Below are positions 1-27,400 of a stretch of DNA of 64,000 nucleotides, one piece after another. Position 1 is the first letter of the stretch. Each line of letters begins with the position of its first letter. This DNA is from Acanthaster planci. Its lineage: Eukaryota > Echinodermata > Asteroidea > Valvatida > Acanthasteridae. The stretch is from NCBI RefSeq assembly GCF_001949145.1, contig NW_019091540.1:210341-274340 (forward strand). The letters are read 5' to 3'. Under the pieces are notes generated by a model. That model saw nothing but the letters and a program-made list of their open reading frames with translations, was not told where the DNA came from and ran no database searches. The translations under genes and the position numbers were made by a program.

Positions 1-500
1 GGACCAAAACTTAAACTGAAAAAAACTACTGAAACTGCAACAGTGTGTAATAAGTGGACCTCAGGGGAAAATAAGTGATATGGAAATCAGTGACTTTACA
101 GCAGACAAGACTGAAGCAAGGTGCATCACCAAAGAAGTGGGAGAGAAATACTTAAGTTATCTCTTCACTGCTGCAGTCGGCTTGCTCAAATGCATGTGGC
201 TTGTCCAAGTGGCAAAACTTTGAGGAAGCGGCTTGCATTTGAATAAACATATGAGGATGCACTACTAAAAAAGGAAGTGAACATCTAAACTAAAACTTTA
301 TAAAAGGGGAGCTACTCCTATTAACAAAATGCATTTAAAATCTGACTGATTTTAAGCCTCATAAATTAAAAGAGGCTGACCTAAACCTGGAAATGCACTG
401 TCCTGAAGGAAAGAGTGTCAGCTGGGCGGACAACCTGGTGTGAGATTAAGGCTGCAGCGACTAACAGAGATGGGTGGAGGAGAGATCTGGGGAGGAGTCA

Positions 501-3875
<3,375 letters not shown>

Positions 3876-3884
3876 AAAGACAAT

Positions 3885-6800
3885 CTGAAAGAAAATTAAA
3901 TGCATTACAATCTGTTATAAGAATAATCAATTCTCTGTAAGTGATCACAATACATGTACGTTGAATTGAAGGAAGACGCATTCCATCTTCCCAGTTTTCA
4001 AGGCTCACAGGTGGAATGTACCTTTGAATCACTTTAGTTCAATTCCAAAGACAAAATACCAATGTTCTAAACCATTTTTCCACAATGATTCATCAATTTC
4101 TCCAGGCCAGTGGCTTAACAGCTTCGTGGTTGAAAAAGGAAGAATTTCAAAACATGTTTTGACTCACCTGACATACATGTACGTGCAACCATCCGACATC
4201 CGAAGGATTTTCTGAGAGTGCATGGTAATAAATAAAAGGTTGAGGAGGCTTTCTATTGGAGATGTTATCAGTTAAGGTAGGGATTTGGCGGTGATTACCT
4301 CTCTGGAATTGGTCACTTATCTTTGATTTTTTCTGTCTGTATGTAATTACAATGATAACTATCACTTTGTGTCATGGGGACAGACTATTTTTATAACACA
4401 GCAATATGTTAACACTGAGTGGGGTGATTTTAAAACAAATAGTGCCGTTTATGACAATGTTTTCAATATGATAGTGGGGCAACTGTGGATCAAGGCCTGG
4501 TTGTCAAGGGATGTGGTTCACGCTTTTCCTGTCAGAAAGCCAGTTATTGGTTTACACAGCTTGGCTATGTCTGAAATTGGGTTTGGTCTCAATGGCTTTG
4601 CATACAGTAGTAGAAGATAAGTCTCACCAAGTCCTGAACCGGATGAGAAAATGCACAATATCTAAAAAGCCCCATTTTCAGGTCACTTACCACTGAAACT
4701 GCATGCTGAAGTGTAATACCGAGCAAGGTTTCCGGCCAAAATGCCACTTAATGCACATGCACTTGGCTGACACTCACCAAATTTAGTTGTACAAGTAACT
4801 TTAAGGGCTCCAATCCGTAAATAATTAACAGCTTGAAGTATCACCTGTGGAACTCGCCATCACAACAGTATAACAATCATGCGCTGAAGCCTCTAATGTC
4901 TTGAAAGCAATGCTTTATTTCACAGTCAATATGCAATCTGTTACATTCAATTACCCTCTCCTAAAAAAACCCACACAACCCCCCATAAAAAGCCCTTCCC
5001 AAGAGTGATGAATTTGTTGCCATGACAATGTTTATCATTCAGAGCAAAACCAAGTCAAACCCCGGCAATAACTTGGTGAGACTTACTAAGATCACAGATT
5101 ACACTTAACAATTCGATACCTGGAAGTCAATGCAACTTCCTTTTTTTTTTCCAGTGCCGCAGAAGAAAACCTTGAAAAAAAAAGTCTGCATGATGAAGAT
5201 AGCCATTTGAAGGTCACAAAATCAAATGCGTATCAGAACGAGAACGCACTGAATTATGATTTTTACGGCTGTTTCTCTATCCTTCCTATTATGAATAGAT
5301 ATCAAAAGAGTGATGACATATGAATATGACCTCAAGTAAAATTTACCAAGGTTGCAGTTCACCAGAGTGACCAAGGCTTTGCTCCTACTTGTAATTTCTC
5401 CTGCATCATGTCCAAAATATAATCTTCATAAAAAAAATCACAGGCTGTGGCCTTCTTTTGTCCACAACTGACGGAAGTGGTTTTGCTGGCTTAGTGGCAT
5501 GCTACTTTCTTATCTTGTGCCTGTGACAGAAAAAAAGGGAGTACCTTGACAATCTCAACCTGATGTGAAATGCTGAACTTTGAAAACTAGACAGAGTGCC
5601 GTAAGATGTACGAAAATCAATCCAAATTCAACCAAAGCCACACACAAACAACGCACCCCAAACTCAACATGATTCACATGACTTTGGATAAACCGCTGCT
5701 TTATCTGTGTTTCACAACTAATTGTGAGCAGACATGCAGTGCAATTTGGGTGGGGACATGTGTTTGTGTAATGCATCCCAAGGACAGAGTTGTTCAAAAC
5801 ATAGGTAATGTATACGCGACTTTAAAACAGAGTCAACTTGCTCTACTATGAAAAAGATAAACGCCATGATTTGAACAGAATTTTTTTTATCAAGTCACTG
5901 TTCACTGTCTAAACTATTACTTTTTTGAGGGATGTGTGTGGAGATGCATTTCTTCATAGACCTCATTCACACGGAAGCATCACAAACTTTCAATTATTCT
6001 AAATGTCAACCGGCATTAATTTGTAATGAATTTTTATTTCCTTGCTCTTATTTTTACTCAAAGGTTCCCCAAATGAAAAGTTAACCTCATTTTCAATTTG
6101 AGTTGGCCGATACATGAATACACTCTATTGCAAAATTTCATCTCCTGATTCATGCTTAGTGACACTTCCTGCAACAAACAAGGGTGCTCTAGCCACTTGT
6201 TCCAGGCCGTTATTTGTCAAGGCGCTGCTAAGGTCATAAAGTCAGTCGCCTAGCAACACACTCATCTATGTCTGCCTAGCAATGCCTGTGACATTTACGG
6301 GGAACCCTGATAAAAGTACATGTACCCATCACTGAGCAAAACTTTGTGGATAAGCACGACTCATCACCTCCAATGCTACACACGCTCATCTAATCAGTTG
6401 TTCCAAGGGCAGATCCAAACCAAATTTTCAGGGGAAACTGTTTCATGGGGGGGGGGATTGGAGCCACAAATTTGGGAATTTTTTTTTTCAAGTAACATTT
6501 TATGGCTGTTCTTCTGCACAGTAGAAAGAAAGAGAAATTTCACAATTTTTCAAAAAAAAAATTCTTTGTTGGAGGATAGCCCCATTGCCCCCATCCCCCA
6601 GATCCCACCTCGGGTTGTTCAGAATATCTGTTTTGCTGACATTTTGAATCTGGACACACATAGCTGAAGCTCACTGAGCTGGGAAGCAGAAATATCTGCT
6701 AAGTGATGAAATGCTGGGAATGGGTCATAAGCAGTACCCATCATGTGACCTTTTAGCTGGTAACTTGTCTCTGCTTAGCAAATATTTTTGTACTATACAG

Positions 6801-9800
6801 CTCAATGATTTTGCCCCCCCCCCCGGGTAAAATGAGTTTACTAGAAAATTTGTCACCCAGAGCACACACAAGACTGCTGGCGGGATAATTATCCAACAGG
6901 TGGGTCGGGTAATTTTGTGACACAACACGTCTAATTGATTGGTCATTTGGTGCACGTAATTGCATGTAAATCAGTGGAGACCTTCCAGAGCTACTGCTAG
7001 GTCTATTGTTATTGTTTCATTGTGTATTTCCGATGGAGTGAAGACCTAGACCTAGCTCTAGACAACAGATTTGGATGCAGCCATAGCAATGCTTATGTGT
7101 GAGTCTCACTGCAAAACTGTTTTGGCCTTTAAACTTCTGACACCGTTTTTTTTTGCTTCAGAAACACATACATTTACCTTCATCATAAAGAATTTTGTCT
7201 CTCTTGCAAAATCAGTGGATGTAGTTAAAACAAACATCAGAAACACAACAATTTGTACTGTAATGCCCTTCTTCTTTAGATCTGTATCGTTTTTTTCAAC
7301 TCACATTGTCACTCATGGTAAAATGTCCCAACGCTTTTTTTTCCAATGTATAGCACCCGATGTACACTTACACCTACAAAATAAGCCGTGAAACTCTTTG
7401 TACAACACTGAAGTTGGACTTGAAAAACCCTGTTTTGTAATAAAAATACAGCCGCTAGTACAATTTCTATCAATTTCTTTCTACAGGCAAAGTGAATGTA
7501 CAACTTTAAATTACAAGGAACTGCTGACAGAGTGAAAAAAATCCTACATCAAAACATCATCCCCCAAAACAGGAATCATTGACCACAGTACACATAATGA
7601 CTGAAACTAAAGTGCAAGGACTTGACACCTTCAATTAAAAGTGCAACGACCCCATCTGAATAGCATTTCTGGGGGGTACCAGAACATACAGTCTCCAACT
7701 ACACAAACAGCCCTGGAGATATTCATGTTCAATTCAAGTAACACACACACAATGGTCCATCATGACAATCTGTTAGCACCTGTGCACTGCTCCTTGACCA
7801 ATTCATTTACTGCATGCTGTGGCTTTACTCTCTTTGAGCTCCAACTCAGACCATGCTACGTGTATTTTGGGTTTGTCACAGCCACAGTCACGGTGTCAAT
7901 GAACTGTGCGTAGGCAAAGCACAACATCCAAACGTAGCGACCGTAGGACCCTGCCAAGGGCATTATACCTCATTGCTGTGGCAAGGTCATATGTGACCTG
8001 TCACCACAAAATGAGCTGAAAGTCGCAATTTTCAAAAATTGACATATTGGTATTTTTTTAATTCTGCAGAAAAAGAGCTTTCCAGTGGTATATACATGGA
8101 ATACTCTGGGTAAAAGTATCAGGTGACAGGTGGCATTATTCTGGCAGCTTTGCGTCTTGGTTTCTGACATAGTTTCACCATTTAACACCATGCCAGAATA
8201 ATGCTATCGTCAAAACTGCTGAGAAAATGATATTTTAATATATGATCTTGTGAAATATCAGGAATTAAACAGAAGACTGGTTACTCTTTCCAAATATTAC
8301 AAATCCTTAAAACTAACCTCCACTTCAAAATGACTTTGAACCGTCAAAATAGGAAAGAGCGAGATGGGACTTTACTCTCATGTTGTTGTGACAGGTCACA
8401 TGTAGGTAGTATAATGGTGACTACACTGTGTTATAATGCAAGGATACAATACTGTTGAAAATTTCTGCACCATACTTAACAGCTCAGCGGCATATGCTGG
8501 TGACAGTACGTAATGGTGAACCACCCTGACAGAGCACAGATTAAAAAACTGTGATCAGCTCTATGCACAAAAAACACTGGAAGGTATTCCCTGGACAAAT
8601 CAACAATACTCTCAAACTGGCGAGACACACTGTAATCACGAGCTCGTTCATGCATGACTGGCCAAGGATATCACAGGCGCTGGCTCCCAAATTAATAGAG
8701 GGATTTCACGTTGGCACCGTCTGGGCATATCTGCATCGAAACCGAAGCTCTCTGTGTTGAACTTCGTCACGCGCACCCGCAAAGTCCACACAGTACATGC
8801 AGTATCCGGTTCATAAGTGTGACACCACTTCAGTATAAACCACGCCCACTGCACAAGATACACGACCATCGCAGGTACGTTAGTTCGCAGTAAATTGCCA
8901 TTATTTTTTCTTTTGATTTTACGTGTCTAGTCATCCTGAAAGACTCTTCCACAAAAATTTGCAGCCTGAAAAGTCTGAATTTAACCATACCTTTATGTAT
9001 TTTGATCGTATTTTGATCGAAGCTGACACACACGACCTCATTTTCAAACGCGGAAGTGCGCAGATCAATGCTAAAAGCGTCATATTGGGATCCCTCTATA
9101 GTGCATTCCTGTAAAAGCAAGATGTTTGGTTGTAAACCCAACCACTCAATTAGCTACCAGAGAAGGCATACTTTTGTAAAGAGGAAAACCCAGTGTCTTC
9201 TGATGACCACATACTGTCTGACTGTGTACATCCACACGCATACACAAACAATAAACATATCACTATAAGCTCTTGTGAAAAAGACCTCTCTCAGTGACTA
9301 ATGAGTGACAGAAATGGCTGACGCACATGTAGACCAGCGCGAATGTGGAAAGCTGCTCTCAAGATACGCCCATTCCGGTGAAAATTAGCCATGCCCACCC
9401 TGTGCTGCCAACATGCAAGCCACACACGCACTGCCTCGTCGACAATGGAGCTCGAGTGAAAGATAGCATAGAGCAATTTGTCCTACTGTTCTGCAAGGAG
9501 TCTGAGAAGACATTTAACAGTACACAATGTGCGCTACAACTGCTGTACCAGAGAAAATGAAGGTACACCATGTGTTCTTTGACACAAACCAGATGAGACA
9601 ACTTGGATCTGTCAAACCATATGGGCCAGTACTGCATGCTTCACATTTTGGAGTTTTACTTCCGAAAGAAAAAAGAAAACCAAAAAAAAGCAAGGGTACC
9701 TCAGGTCAAATGCTTCCACAAGATTGTCACCTTACAAGCTGGTAACAGCAACAGAAATACACACAAATTATTGCAATAATGAAACGGGGGACCCTAAAAA

Positions 9801-10885
9801 CCCACACTACTTGGTGAAGGCTTGTCTCACTACATAACAACATGGATTGAAAAGGAGTCCACAAAGATGCAAGAGTCCAAAAAATAGGAATATCAATAAG
9901 ATAATAAATATGTACAGAATGCTGTGCCAAGTTAATTATATTCTATACTCTAGTTCTGCAGCTTAACTTTGGTAAGTTCTATAAATAAGGTGCAGAGCTC
10001 AAAATGTTGTTTGTCCAGTGAACCACTGAAACTATCTGCTGGCTGGAGATTGACCTGTCTAAATATGACAATAATTCGTTTTCCATTTCAACAGGTAGGT
10101 TCCTAAATCACATGCGTAGAGATCATTGTTGCTATTGATGTGACACTTAATCTTTCAATTATCAGAAGTTTAATTTTCTAGAATTTTTTCACCATTTTAA
10201 TTCTTTTATTTTCTTTCCTCCGGTATCAGAAGTTTATATTTCAAAATAACAGCATTTCAGAAAATCTTTCAGAATCATTTCTTGTGTAAGTCATTTTCTT
10301 CAAGGACTGAAGTTAGGTATTGAGAACCGGGGCAAAATTTGAATAAGGCAGAGAAAACTTTCAGAGAAAAAAATTCAGAGAAAGTTGAAAACTAAAAAAA
10401 AAAATGCAATTGACAGTCACGTTCCAGTGGAGTTAGTTTTCAATCTGAAGATAAAATTCTTCTTTGGATAATATGTTCATGTATATGCAATTGCACCATG
10501 TGACGTATGACATTATTTCAAAGTAACGTAAGGTTGGTTGCTACATGTACCTTCCGAGGGTTTCTGAGAGGGAAATAAAAACATACAGCCAATCAATTAA
10601 TCCACCAGCAAAAAGTTAAACAAAAATCCCACTTTCAGCTCTGCGCATATTTCATTTTCAGACATATATATAAAATAATATATACAATCCATGTCTAACT
10701 GACCAACACAACAAAAGAGATTGTGAAAACTAGAAATTAATATTTATAACAGTTATAGGAATAATATCATTATAACCACAGTATCATACATTACATAGTT
10801 TACAATGTACAGGGGCGTTTGAAACAGGTTAGGGATAAATCTACCATTGGAAAGAGGATCAAAGCAGGGTTGGCCAACAGCCCTC
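3885..10885. other. Non-coding interval between the esterase and SPOP
   Basis: No recognisable coding exon is seen on either strand. Both flanking genes are on the minus strand, so this stretch should contain the esterase promoter and leader exon and the SPOP 3' UTR. A minus-strand AATAAA (plus-strand TTTATT at 10205-10210) is one candidate SPOP poly(A) signal, about 680 bases past the stop. Homopolymer-rich patches (G-run near 6450, C-run near 6815) and one inverted-repeat element (7961-8416) are the only other structures noted. Confidence 0.6.
7961..8416. mobile_element. Inverted-repeat element (MITE-like)
   Basis: The stretch starts CATTATAC and ends GTATAATG. Further in, ATGTGACCTGTCAC at about 7991-8004 is mirrored exactly by GTGACAGGTCACAT at 8388-8401. 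A second nested perfect pair, GCATTATTCTGGCA (8132-8145) and its complement (8191-8204), forms an inner hairpin. No coding sequence is seen inside. The symmetry and size suit a non-autonomous DNA transposon; no clear target duplication was found, so the superfamily is undetermined. Confidence 0.55.
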
Positions 10886-22053
<11,168 letters not shown>

Positions 22054-22685
22054 CTCAGCTGGAGGGGGACTGGGAGCCCGTGAGGTCGCCAGCTTGGTAC
22101 CTCAGTCAATCCAACACTCCGTTCAGAAGGGAAAAAAGGGAAAAAAAATGATGTGTGTGTGCGTGTATATCCAGTCAATCTGCAGGGACCACAGAGAACA
22201 GAAAAATAGATTTGCTGAGTACGATAACTGGAATATTGAATTTCACTGGGCCCCGGCTACGTGGATGGAACTCATTATGTTTGGTTCCCCGAGGCTGAAC
22301 TGCATTTTATGACTGAATCTGACCAGGGCTGCGTTTAAAGAGCCATGCTGCTGTGTGGTTTGAATGACTACCCTTTCACACCATTGTCGGGGGTTTCAAG
22401 TATCCGCATTCACCTCTGTATGCATTGGTGCACTGCTACTGCTGCTTTGCAGTAAATGTGGCCCATATACATGAAGAGCAACATTTGCAGACACCAACCA
22501 CAAGAAATGTACCGTCTATGTACTGTCTGAGTTCTGCTTTAAATGGGCACACGTTAACTGACTGTTTCCAGTGCAATACTGAAAAAAGTGACTACAATTT
22601 GAGCTAGACAAGTCCATAATATTAATATCCAAAATGTCTAGGCAGAATTTTCTTTGTTATGGGTAGTCTAAATGTACTTGACTGA

Positions 22686-22790
22686 ACAATCAGTCCTAAA
22701 CCAGAAGAGCGGGTACATGTACAATCAGTCCTAAACCAGAAGAGCGGGTACATGTACAATCAGTCCTAAACCAGAAGAGCGGGTACATGT
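22686..22790. repeat. 35-bp tandem repeat, three exact copies
   Basis: The unit begins ACAATCAGTCCTAAACCAGA and ends AGAGCGGGTACATGT. Copies occupy 22686-22720, 22721-22755 and 22756-22790. The unit itself ends in the ACATGT-type word that fills the region, and the array runs directly into further ACATGT units. Confidence 0.95.
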
Positions 22791-23989
22791 ACATGTACAT
22801 GTTCCATACCGGGGTACATGTATGTAAATGTGTAAAGAACAATGTTCGCAAGTACATGTACATGTAAAACCTCAAAAATGCGTTCACATACATGTACATG
22901 TCATGTATGCGCATGCACACTTACATTGTACATGAACATGTACAATGTATATTTACAAGTATGCAAGTCATGAAATTGTAATGTTATTACTCTCCTTGCA
23001 CATACAGACCTGTATGTACATGTACATGTAGTCTTTTTTTCTATGTACTTAAGAAATTAACATGAAACATGCTGCTTGTGTTCAGAAGCTCTGTATACCG
23101 ATACATGTACGCGTATGAAAATAAATTTGTAATTCACTATGATAAATTGATCTTGTGGATGGCACTAAATGGACTCCCACGGCATCTGAAGTGACCCATG
23201 CATGAGTTTACTCATCAGGCTCTACCCAGAGTTTCATTATCACCATCTTTTCGGAGAGAGTGTTAATGAATTAGCCTCTGTTTCATCTGTGACATATCCC
23301 GAGTTCCTCAAAATCTCGACCCGAGTTGAAAAAAAAAGGAAACTACAGAAACACAAAAATTCAGTGGAGTCCTTACTTTTTGCTTATTTTAATTATCGAT
23401 ACTGTCCTGTCACTGGACTCAGTAGGTGTTAATGATAGCATGGTCACCCTCCGGTTAGCACCCCCTGTATCTCAGAGGATGCTGCGGACCACTGGCTTGG
23501 CTTCGTGTCTAAGGCTCATCGTCAAGTCCCCTTCTCCTTGCAAATTGCCTAGTGATTTATGGCACTTTCATTTATACCCGGCATCTTAGAAATCCTGGGC
23601 TCTGGTGCCTCCGACAGATCAGATCCACAAATAACCGGGAGCTACATGTACATGTATGTATGCAAGATGCATGGGAAAAGGACTGATGAGGGGGATGGGT
23701 GTTTTCACCCTGGCTTGCTCTCAGCCAGTGGTCCGAAATAAAGTGCATGTTCCCTGTACATGCAGCATGACTGGTGAAAATTTAAAGTCTCTTAAGTTAT
23801 ACAGTGCAGGTAGCAGGGAAGTGGTGCAGCGGTGATACTGTTTTAAAAAGAATCAATGCATCAACATTAAATTTCAATCAGACCCTGTGTGGAAACAATT
23901 ACCGGTATTTATTATCTGGTCATCCATCAGCACATTCAGCACCAATTACAGAGTGAAGTGGCATTTAGGAAGAAAATGAATAAATTTTC

Positions 23990-24175
23990 AGTTTATAGAG
24001 TTGGGAGGAAAATGACCCACAAACATTCCAGGGAAAACCCACAGAATCAGGCAGGGACTGAAAACCCAATCCACATGCTGACCCACATGTACAATGTACA
24101 TGTACAGTGTAGGTGGGATTTGAATCCGGGTTGCAAGGGTGGAAGGTGAGGAAAGAGTCACTACACAAACATGAC
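23990..24175 (-). mobile_element. tRNA-derived SINE-like sequence
   Basis: Read on the minus strand, GTTTGTGTAGTGACTC (24155-24170) resembles a polymerase III A box. About 30 bases further on, CCCGGATTCAAATCC (24116-24130) resembles a B box. It is followed by a tail with GGGTTTTCAGTCCC and GTGGGTTTTCCCTGG. The spacing and words are those of tRNA-derived SINE heads. It cannot be a functional tRNA because no cloverleaf can be drawn. The ACATGT words interrupting it at about 24086-24106 suggest later decay or expansion. Confidence 0.45.
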
Positions 24176-24325
24176 TCCCTACATGTATAAAGTACACGCA
24201 TGTTCATCATTTTACATGTATATCAGCATTGTAGATCGCTTTGCACACACGCACACTTGAAATTAATGACCAGTGCCATGCATCAGAGTATGTATAATAT
24301 ACATGTACATGTACATGTACAAGTA

Positions 24326-24441
24326 GGCCTACATGTACATGTACAAAAAATTGCACCTGTGTGTACATACCTGTGTACGTATGATGCACATGTACATGTG
24401 GGCCTACATGTACATGTACAAAAAATTGCACCTGTGTGTAC
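24326..24441. repeat. 41-bp direct duplication within the ACATGT field
   Basis: A 41-base segment beginning GGCCTACATGTACATGTACA and ending CACCTGTGTGTAC is present at 24326-24366 and again at 24401-24441, 75 bases apart. This indicates local duplication within the short-repeat field. Confidence 0.9.
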
Positions 24442-27400
24442 GTACATGTACAGACTTTTACATGCACTGGTACATGTACAATGTATGCACACATGTATCG
24501 ACAGAAATGGTTGAATAAAAATTTTACCTATCACAGAAATTTAATTAGTTTACATGACGTACAATGCACCAGCATACTGGATTAACCTAATACACATACA
24601 TGTAATTTGGCCACTAGTACATGTACCAGTACGGGTACATGTGCCTATGTACATTACATTACATGTAGGCCTACATGTAAGGTATGCATTACAAAAAAAT
24701 ACAATGTAGGCCTAGTATTAAATACATACATGTTTTGTCCAAGCAGACAAGTACTGTGTAGTAAAAAGAACAGTAAGGAAGTTGGCTTCAAAATGATACA
24801 GTACATGTATGTAGTTTGGGGTGCAATGTACATGTATGTATGTACACACAATTACAAATGCACCTGCTGTACAATGTACATGTACGTGCTGTAGATAAAA
24901 TACTAGGGTTTTACCATACTCGTACATGTAGATATATGATACATGTATAAACTTTTCCTGTTGGCTTTAATGACAAAGTTTTCTAAGCTACAGGTATGTA
25001 CAGAGACATAAGGTACCTTCATACGTGTACATGTACAGTACATGTACATGTTCATGTATCCGGTGTGCATGTGGGAGAACAAAGTGCCAGGAGAATTCCC
25101 CTGTGCTTAAAGAGAATTGATTGAAATGCAAGTAGGGGGGGTACCATATAAAGTACATGTACACTGGCTTACAATAAAGTACAATGCACTGAAATTGGCA
25201 AGGCTAATGTATGCAGACGTGCACTGTACATGGATACACCAGCCCTACTGGTACATGTACATGTATCAATGTTTATCTGATCATGTTAGTAACATGAACT
25301 CATGGGATTATGAAAAAAAGAGAGACAATTTACAACTTTTTACAAGTGATTACACAGTAGTAAATGTATTCAGTATCTGATTTAAAATAGATTGTAAAAG
25401 TTTCATCATACCGTGTCATACATGTACATCATAGAACCAGTGCTTGTCCATGTACAACATGTACTGTACATGTAGGTACCGATACTTTTAAGTACAATGT
25501 ACATGTACATGCACACTGGCATTTTACTAGAAACGACAGGGTACATACAAGTGTATGTACATGTAATATTCAAGTTTGGCAAGTGTTGCTCCAGTTAGCA
25601 TTCATGTGGTTTGCTGTGTACATGTATCTGTCTGCACACATGGTAAAGACACATTGCGAAAAGCTCTGTACCGTACATGCGTATCTGTCTGTGTAAATCC
25701 TGCACAGTTTGTATGTGTGAGTGTCACACTACAGACCGTACATGAACATGTACATGTCGGAGTGTTCAGATGGTAGGTCTACTGTATGTACATGCAGGCG
25801 TACATGTACGATAACATGTCATGTAGGGAATACCACAGCACATTCATTAATGTGAGCATTTGACAAGTCGTGTGTACTACATGTACATGGTATATGTCAT
25901 TACAGAGTAGTACATGTACATGCATATATATATGTATGGATGTACATTGATCATGTACATATCACATGTATGTACCAAAATTATATGCAATATTATTTGT
26001 TCATGTACACATAAATGTACACATCCATGTGCATGTGGACAAACACTTTCAACTACATGTAGTTTAGTGTTACACGTACAGTATGTACATGTACACATAC
26101 TGTATGTAAATGAACCACAGATTTAAAGGAACCAGGAAATGAATTTTTCTTAGAATCACTTTTTGTGTATCTCTGTACTCTTCTTCCATGTATGAAGACT
26201 GTTTGACATCTTTTTTGAGTTAAGTGAACTGAACGGTGCACTTTTTCAAACATTAAAAATTGAACAAGCATTTCTGGACAAGTGAGGGAGCTTTTGCTTT
26301 GATGTAAATTCAGGAAGACATGGTTCAAGTTGCATGTTTTCTGTCCAAATTGTGAATCCCAAATTTGCTATCTGGGAACATTTCTGTGAAAAGAAATTTT
26401 GCTGGATTAATGCCATATACTTACACAGCAATAAATTGCCACAGAAAATAAAATCTACAATAGCAGTGGTTAAAAAAATCTAGAAATTTTCTGTGCACAA
26501 ATCAATGCAACATTGAGATTCAGTGCCTTGGATGACATCATAGTTCTGCTCATGAATATGCAAGTAACATTAGCATAAAACAAAAAAGCATAAAAATATG
26601 CGTTAAAATTGCAAAACAAACATTTAAAATCAGGTTAATTGAAACCCAAAGATACAATTTCAAGGCTAAGTAAAATTAACGAAATTATTTCTATTTCCTG
26701 GTTACTTTAATGACCTAAACGTTAGCACTATGCTCTTGCAAGTGCACTGGCTACAATAAATCATGGAGCTACATGTACATGTACATACATGAACATGAAT
26801 GTATCAGAACACAGTAAATGATGTGGTACTGGTATTATGGTACTGGTAATGGCACTGGAAAATAAACTACATGTAGACACACTCACACACAACCCTGATT
26901 CTGCTACAGTAGTCAGGCAGTAATAATGACCTTACCGTACAATGAAAACTGGGTCAGGCACCCTATATAAAAAAGGTCTACTAAACTAAACGTTCATGAA
27001 TACACTGTACCTTCGGGGCAGTCAGTACACTGCTGTTTTACCCAAACGTTTCTCTCAAAACCAAAAGCCCTGTTCTCTTTTCTTTCTGATACAGTATGTA
27101 AGAGGACATCACCAACAACTTGTAACTTAAGTTACTTCAAAAACATAGCATTTGTTCCCTTGTGATAGGAACAGGGTGCTAAAGATAATGAACCCTGTAC
27201 ACTGTGCAAGTATAGTAATTTGCAATTCCTACCGGTATATCCTTTTATGTTGATTTAAATTCCCATTTAGTTGAAAAAATACTGTACAGCTTCACGTATA
27301 CGTAATGTGAGAGTATCCAAACGTGTGTAAAGTTATTAGGGATTTTGAACCCCCCCAAAGATATTAGGACTTCACGAACCCAGTCAGCGGTTAGATTAAA

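Noticed and set aside
24114-24170. tRNA gene
   Set aside because: Box-like words are present but no acceptor stem or anticodon arm can be formed; a SINE-like remnant is more likely.
24200-24534. ORFs rich in HVHV, MYMY and CTCT
   Set aside because: They are periodic translations of the ACATGT repeat in all frames, with no other protein character.
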